From Pseudomonas sp. 30_B (lineage in GTDB: Bacteria > Pseudomonadota > Gammaproteobacteria > Pseudomonadales > Pseudomonadaceae): a DNA stretch of 64,000 nt. This document shows, piece after piece, positions 59,959 through 64,000 of this stretch (position 1 is its first letter; each line of letters starts with the position of its first letter). Position numbers and translations under genes: made by a program. A model generated the notes under the pieces. It had not been told where the DNA came from, did not search any database, and saw nothing but the letters and a program-made list of their open reading frames with translations. Location: NCBI RefSeq assembly GCF_017491605.1, contig NZ_JAFGYY010000007.1:186001-250000 (forward strand), in the 5' to 3' direction.

Positions 59959-61563
59959 ATGAACCTGTCGCTCCTGAGCCGTTATGCCTTCTTCGCCGCC
60001 TGTGTCCTGTTCACCCTGATCAGCCTGCCGTTCCTTGGCGACGTCTGGCCGCTGACCCTGCTGACCTTCGCCCTCAGCGTGCTGGGCGTGATCGACCTGT
60101 GCCAGCACCGCCACGCGGTGCGGCGTAACTACCCGATCCTCGGCAACATCCGCTACCTGGTCGAAGCCATCCGCCCGGAAATCCGCCAGTACCTGCTCGA
60201 AGGCGACCAGGAGGCACTGCCCTTCTCCCGCGCCCAGCGCGCCCTGGTGTACTCGCGGGCGAAGAACGAGACCGCCGACAAGCCATTCGGCACCCTGATC
60301 GACGTCTACCAGTCGGGCTTCGAATTCATTGCCCACTCCATCCGCCCGGCGCCGGTCTCCGATCCGCGCACCTTCCGCGTCGACGTCGGCGGGCCGGAGT
60401 GCAAGCAGCCCTACTCCATCTCGGTGTTCAACATCTCGGCGATGAGCTTCGGCTCCCTCAGCGCCAACGCCATCCGCGCGCTGAACAAGGGCGCCAAGAT
60501 GGGCGGCTTCATCCATGACACCGGCGAGGGCAGCATCAGCCCCTACCACCGCGAATACGGCGGCGACCTGACCTGGGAACTGGGCAGCGGCTACTTCGGC
60601 TGCCGCAACGACGACGGCACCTTCAGCCCCGAGCGCTTCGCCAAACAGGCGGTCGACCCGCAGGTGAAGATGATCGAGATCAAGCTCAGCCAGGGCGCCA
60701 AGCCCGGCCACGGCGGCATCCTGCCCAAGCACAAGGTGACCCAGGAAATCGCCTCCACCCGTGGCGTGCCCATGGGCCAGGACTGCATCTCGCCCTCTTC
60801 CCACAGCGCCTTCAGCACCCCCAAGGAACTGCTCGACTTCATCGTCAGGCTGCGTGAACTCTCCGGCGGCAAGCCGGTGGGCTTCAAGCTGTGCATCGGC
60901 CACCCGTGGGAGTTCATGGGCATCGCCAAGGCCATGCACGAGACCGGCATCCTCCCCGACTTCATCGTGGTCGACGGCAAGGAAGGCGGCACCGGCGCGG
61001 CGCCCCTGGAATTCACCGACCACATGGGCCTGCCGATGCGCGAAGGCCTGCTGTTCGTGCACAACACCCTGGTCGGCCTGGGCCTGCGCGACAAGATCCG
61101 CATCGGCGCCAGCGGCAAGATCGTCAGCGCCTTCGACATCGCCAGTGTGCTGGCCATGGGCGCCGACTGGGCCAACTCGGCACGCGGCTTCATGTTCGCC
61201 ATCGGCTGCATCCAGTCGCAGAGCTGCCATACCAACAAATGCCCGACCGGCGTGGCCACCCAGGACCCGCTGCGCCAGCGCGCGCTGGTGGTGCCGGACA
61301 AGGCCGAGCGGGTGTTCAACTTCCATCACAACACCCTCAAGGGTCTGGCCGAAATGATCGCCGCCGCCGGCATCCAGCATCCCTCGCAACTGGAAGCCAA
61401 GCACCTGGTGCGCCGCGTCTCGGCCACCGAGATCCGCCTGTTCTCGCACCTGCACTACTTCCTCAAGCCCGGCGAGCTGCTCTCGGGTGACATCGAGGGT
61501 GAGTTCTACGAGCGCATCTGGCGCATGGCGCGCAGCGACAGCTTCGAAGCGGCGGCCGGCTGA
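59959..61563 (+). CDS. Glutamate-synthase-like FMN-dependent oxidoreductase
   Basis: The 534-residue protein has two N-terminal membrane helices (YAFFAACVLFTLISLPFLG; PLTLLTFALSVLGVIDL) followed by a GltS-type FMN barrel with FNISAMSFGSLSANAI, GEGSISPYH, EIKLSQGAKPGHGGILPKHKV and the [3Fe-4S]-type cysteine motif CIQSQSCHTNKCPTGV. It lacks the glutamine amidotransferase and C-terminal domains of true GltB, so it is a membrane-tethered single-domain relative. The electron partner and substrate are unknown. I start at MNLSLLSRYAF, after a GGAG site. Confidence 0.9.
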   Translation: MNLSLLSRYAFFAACVLFTLISLPFLGDVWPLTLLTFALSVLGVIDLCQHRHAVRRNYPILGNIRYLVEAIRPEIRQYLLEGDQEALPFSRAQRALVYSRAKNETADKPFGTLIDVYQSGFEFIAHSIRPAPVSDPRTFRVDVGGPECKQPYSISVFNISAMSFGSLSANAIRALNKGAKMGGFIHDTGEGSISPYHREYGGDLTWELGSGYFGCRNDDGTFSPERFAKQAVDPQVKMIEIKLSQGAKPGHGGILPKHKVTQEIASTRGVPMGQDCISPSSHSAFSTPKELLDFIVRLRELSGGKPVGFKLCIGHPWEFMGIAKAMHETGILPDFIVVDGKEGGTGAAPLEFTDHMGLPMREGLLFVHNTLVGLGLRDKIRIGASGKIVSAFDIASVLAMGADWANSARGFMFAIGCIQSQSCHTNKCPTGVATQDPLRQRALVVPDKAERVFNFHHNTLKGLAEMIAAAGIQHPSQLEAKHLVRRVSATEIRLFSHLHYFLKPGELLSGDIEGEFYERIWRMARSDSFEAAAG

Positions 61564-61671
61564 TCCTCCCCTGATCGTGCGGCCATCGGATCGATGGCTG
61601 CACGAATCTTCCAGACAGCCTCCCCTCGCGCGTTATGCTGGCCAACCGGGCAAGCGAGGCGAGAACGGCCC

Positions 61672-62508
61672 ATGCACAAGGACAACTGGATCGACCTGCT
61701 GCAGGATGCCGACACCGGCATCCAGAGCCTGCGCGCGCACTTCAAGGGTCACGCCTATGACCCGCACTGGCACGACAGCTACCTGATCGGCTTCACCGAA
61801 TCCGGCGTGCAGCAGTTCCGCTGCCGGGGTGAACGGCACATCAGCACCGCCGGCAAGGTGTTCTTCCTCGAACCCGGCGACATCCACGACGGCGACGCGC
61901 CCACCGAAGGCGGCTTCACCTACCGCATGCTCTACCTCGACGCTCCCTGGCTGGAGCGGGAAATCGGCAACCTGTTCGAACAGGCCCCGGCCAACTGCCA
62001 GCTCGGCGTCCCTGAACTGCTGTTCGACGACCCGCAGCTGGTGCCACGAATCGATAACGCCTTCCAGGCGGTGCACGGCAACGACCTGAAGATCGTCCGC
62101 CAGGCCGCCATCGACGACCTGCTCGACGGCCTCACCCGCCGCCTGCAATGGCGCCAGCGCAGCGTGGCGCAACCGCACCTGCCGCTGGTGGCGCAGCGGG
62201 CGCGGGACTACCTGCACGCCAACCTGATGCAGGATATCGGCCTGGATGACCTCGCCCGTGCCTGCGGCTGCGACCGTTTCCGCCTGACCCGCGCCTTCAA
62301 GCAGGCCTTCGGCCTGCCGCCGCACGCCTACCTGATCCAGTTGCGCCTGGCCCGCGCGCGCCAGCTGCTCGGCCGTGGCCTCGCACCGGCGGAGGTGGCC
62401 GCGGACCTCGGCTTTGCCGACCAGAGCCACCTCGGCCGCTGGTTCCGCCGCGCCTACGGGGTGACGCCGGCCTACTACCGCAAACGCTGCTCAAAGCTTC
62501 CAGACTGA
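61672..62508 (+). CDS. AraC-family transcriptional regulator
   Basis: The 278-residue regulator has a cupin-like N-terminal domain (HWHDSYLIGFTESGVQQFRCRG, FFLEPGDIHDG) and a C-terminal double HTH (IGLDDLARACGCDRFRLTRAFKQAFGLPPHAYLIQLRLARARQLLGRG). The start at MHKDNWIDLLQ is the family-like one; the 26 upstream residues are not. It is followed by a LysE exporter, 53 bp away, which it probably controls. Confidence 0.88.
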   Translation: MHKDNWIDLLQDADTGIQSLRAHFKGHAYDPHWHDSYLIGFTESGVQQFRCRGERHISTAGKVFFLEPGDIHDGDAPTEGGFTYRMLYLDAPWLEREIGNLFEQAPANCQLGVPELLFDDPQLVPRIDNAFQAVHGNDLKIVRQAAIDDLLDGLTRRLQWRQRSVAQPHLPLVAQRARDYLHANLMQDIGLDDLARACGCDRFRLTRAFKQAFGLPPHAYLIQLRLARARQLLGRGLAPAEVAADLGFADQSHLGRWFRRAYGVTPAYYRKRCSKLPD

Positions 62509-62561
62509 GCCGCAAGCGCTGGCGAAGATAAGGCTCCCACTGATTCAGCGGAGCCCTCGCC

Positions 62562-63170
62562 ATGACCCTCGCGCAGACCAGCCAATGGCTGCCCTTCCTG
62601 CTTTTCGCCTTCGTCTCCGCCATCACCCCCGGCCCGACCAACCTGCTGGTGTTCAGCAACAGCGCCCGCTTCGGCTGGGGCGCGGCGCTGCCGATCATCC
62701 TCGGCGGCTGCGGCGCGGCGGCCGCGCTGGTGCTGGCGGTGGGCAGCGGCCTGGGCGAGGCGCTGGCGCGCCTGCCCGGTGTGCAACAGGCCATGAGCGC
62801 GGTCGGGGTGCTGTGGCTGAGCTGGCTGGCCTGGCAGATCTTCCGCAGTCCGCCGGCCAGCCTGGAACGGGATAGCGACGTGGCGCGGCTGGGCCTGGTC
62901 GGCGCCGCCGCGCTGCAACTGGTGAACCCCAAGACCTGGATGATGGCCCTGGCCGTGGTCAGCGTGTACGCCGGCCACGGTGCCGACCGCCTGGACCGGG
63001 TGCAGTTGCTGTCGCTGCTGTTCTTCCTGGTGTCGATCCCCTGCATGAGCGTCTGGGCCAGCCTCGGCATCGGCAGCCAGCGCCTGCTCTCCCCCCGGCA
63101 GTTGCAGCGGCTGAACCAGCTGATGGCGATCCTGCTGCTGATCTCGGCCTGGGCCGGCGCGCTGCTCTGA
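62562..63170 (+). CDS. LysE/RhtB-family amino-acid exporter
   Basis: The 202-residue exporter has about six helices and the family signature AITPGPTNLLVFSNSARFGW near the N-terminus, plus QLVNPKTWMMALAVV. Substrate unknown. AraC-type regulator upstream on the same strand. Confidence 0.88.
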   Translation: MTLAQTSQWLPFLLFAFVSAITPGPTNLLVFSNSARFGWGAALPIILGGCGAAAALVLAVGSGLGEALARLPGVQQAMSAVGVLWLSWLAWQIFRSPPASLERDSDVARLGLVGAAALQLVNPKTWMMALAVVSVYAGHGADRLDRVQLLSLLFFLVSIPCMSVWASLGIGSQRLLSPRQLQRLNQLMAILLLISAWAGALL

Positions 63171-63175
63171 GTGGC

Positions 63176-64000
63176 TCAGGCGATGCCGTTCCGCTGCAGC
63201 GCGGCGCGCAGATGTTCGATGAAGGCGTGAATCTTGCGCGTGGCCCGGCGGTTGCTCGGGTACACCGCAAGAATCTGCGCGCCGAAGGTGTCCGGCTCGA
63301 AATAGAACGGATCCAGCACCGTGACCAGCCGCCCGGAGCGCAGATGCTCCAGCACGCTCCAGCGCGGGCACGGCAGCAGGCCGTGTCCATCCAGGCAGGC
63401 CCGGAGCAGCACTTCCTGGTTGTCGCTGCTCAGGCGCCCATGGCGCGGCGTCGAATAGCGCTCGCCGCCCAGGTCGAACCACCAGCGGTCCTCCAGCGCC
63501 GGATGGCGGTAGATCAGGCACTCGTGCTCGATGACCTCGTGCGGGTGCGTGGGCGTGCCACGCCGCGCGAGATAGGCCGGGCTCGCGCAGACCACCAGGC
63601 GGCTGCCGGCCAGCGGCTGGGCGATCAGCCCCGGCAGGTCGCTGTTGCCCATGCGCAGGGCGAGGTCGTAGCGTCCATCGAGCAGGTCGAGGTAGCTGTC
63701 GGAGAGGTCCACCTGCAAGCGCACGTCCGGGTGCTGGGAGAGAAAGTCCGCACAGGCCTGGTCGAGGAAGGCCGGGCCGAACACCAGCGGCGCCGTGACC
63801 CGCAATACGCCGCGCAGGCTGTGGTGCAACTGGGCGATCTCCTCGGTGGTCTCGCGCATGCGCTCCAGCACTTCGCGGGCGCCTTCCAGGTAAAGCTGGC
63901 CCGCCTCGGTCAGCGACATGCTGCGCGTGGTGCGCTCGAACAGCCGCGCCCCCAGCTCGCTTTCCAGCAGGCCGATGGCCTTGGTCACGGCGGAGGGCGT
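63176..64000 (-). CDS. LysR-family regulator, N-terminus cut off by window
   Basis: The frame remains open to base 64000 (reading ...TPSAVTKAIGLLESELGARLFERTTR), so the first part of the HTH is outside. The rest is a LysR effector domain (PLVFGPAFLDQACADFLSQHPDVRLQVDLSD; GLIAQPLAGSRLVVCASPAYLARRGTP). It is convergent with the LysE gene, 5 bp away. Confidence 0.9.
   Translation of the reverse strand, partial: TPSAVTKAIGLLESELGARLFERTTRSMSLTEAGQLYLEGAREVLERMRETTEEIAQLHHSLRGVLRVTAPLVFGPAFLDQACADFLSQHPDVRLQVDLSDSYLDLLDGRYDLALRMGNSDLPGLIAQPLAGSRLVVCASPAYLARRGTPTHPHEVIEHECLIYRHPALEDRWWFDLGGERYSTPRHGRLSSDNQEVLLRACLDGHGLLPCPRWSVLEHLRSGRLVTVLDPFYFEPDTFGAQILAVYPSNRRATRKIHAFIEHLRAALQRNGIA

Overview
The window is a stretch of a high-GC Pseudomonas chromosome, most likely from the P. 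aeruginosa / P. nitroreducens / P. citronellolis side of the genus. I infer this from the order of housekeeping genes (dcd, apbC, metG, rnfABCDGE-nth, a PA3496-type small protein, argG-motY-pyrC-rnt, peroxiredoxin, bfd-bfrB, grxD, argF with an ABC ATPase, ybaK-glpK-glpR-glpD), which matches what I remember of P. aeruginosa, from Pseudomonas-type REP sequences (GTAGGAGCG...CGCTCCTAC), and from a PilZ/flagellar-era gene such as motY. No rRNA, tRNA, CRISPR array, prophage or transposase was seen.

Layout. 0-5 kb: the end of an amino-acid ABC ATPase, dcd, apbC and metG. 5-6.2 kb: a secreted protein and a chromosomal ccdAB toxin-antitoxin pair. 6.2-13 kb: the electron-transport operon rnfABCDGE-nth, then a PA3496-type protein. 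13-28 kb: mostly single housekeeping genes (ppnN, gloA, argG, motY, pyrC-rnt, 2-Cys peroxiredoxin, Fur-type bfd with bfrB, an MFS transporter, grxD, a molybdopterin oxidoreductase, argF, an FbpC-like ATPase), many separated by clear terminators. 28-33.7 kb: a PhzF-like enzyme, ybaK and the glycerol genes glpK-glpR-glpD, with glpF absent. 33.7-40.1 kb: an uptake/catabolic locus made of glnHPQ-like transporter genes, an Ntn-hydrolase (C45) and an RpiR regulator, divergent from a class III aminotransferase and a CMD-family protein. 40.1-49.3 kb: a PAS/XRE regulator, then a carnitine-to-trimethylamine gene set (cntA, an aldehyde dehydrogenase, cntB, a CaiT-type BCCT transporter, dmlA and dmlR), in an order like E. 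coli yeaTUVWX. 49.4-64 kb: a hydrolase, a CopD-like protein, a metE reduced to its N-terminal half beside metR, a GST, an APC transporter with a C-N hydrolase and divergent LuxR regulator, a repeat-packed 750-bp spacer, sdaA, a GltS-like FMN protein, an AraC regulator, a LysE exporter and a partial LysR gene.

How the parts work together. The carnitine set forms a full route on paper: uptake by the BCCT carrier, C-N cleavage by CntA/CntB to trimethylamine and malic semialdehyde, oxidation to D-malate, then oxidative decarboxylation to pyruvate by DmlA. Two promoters in this set (for the transporter and for cntA) carry the same pair of ATTGGTTAAC direct repeats with an identical 18-bp period, a regulatory signature I cannot assign to a known factor. 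The glnHPQ-C45-RpiR / aminotransferase-CMD locus looks like a second dedicated nitrogen-compound pathway of unknown substrate; its shared divergent promoter holds an array of GCGCAA and TGCAA motifs. The spacers carry two repeat families: REP/BIME hairpins and a roughly 118-bp inverted-repeat element present three times with a conserved core.
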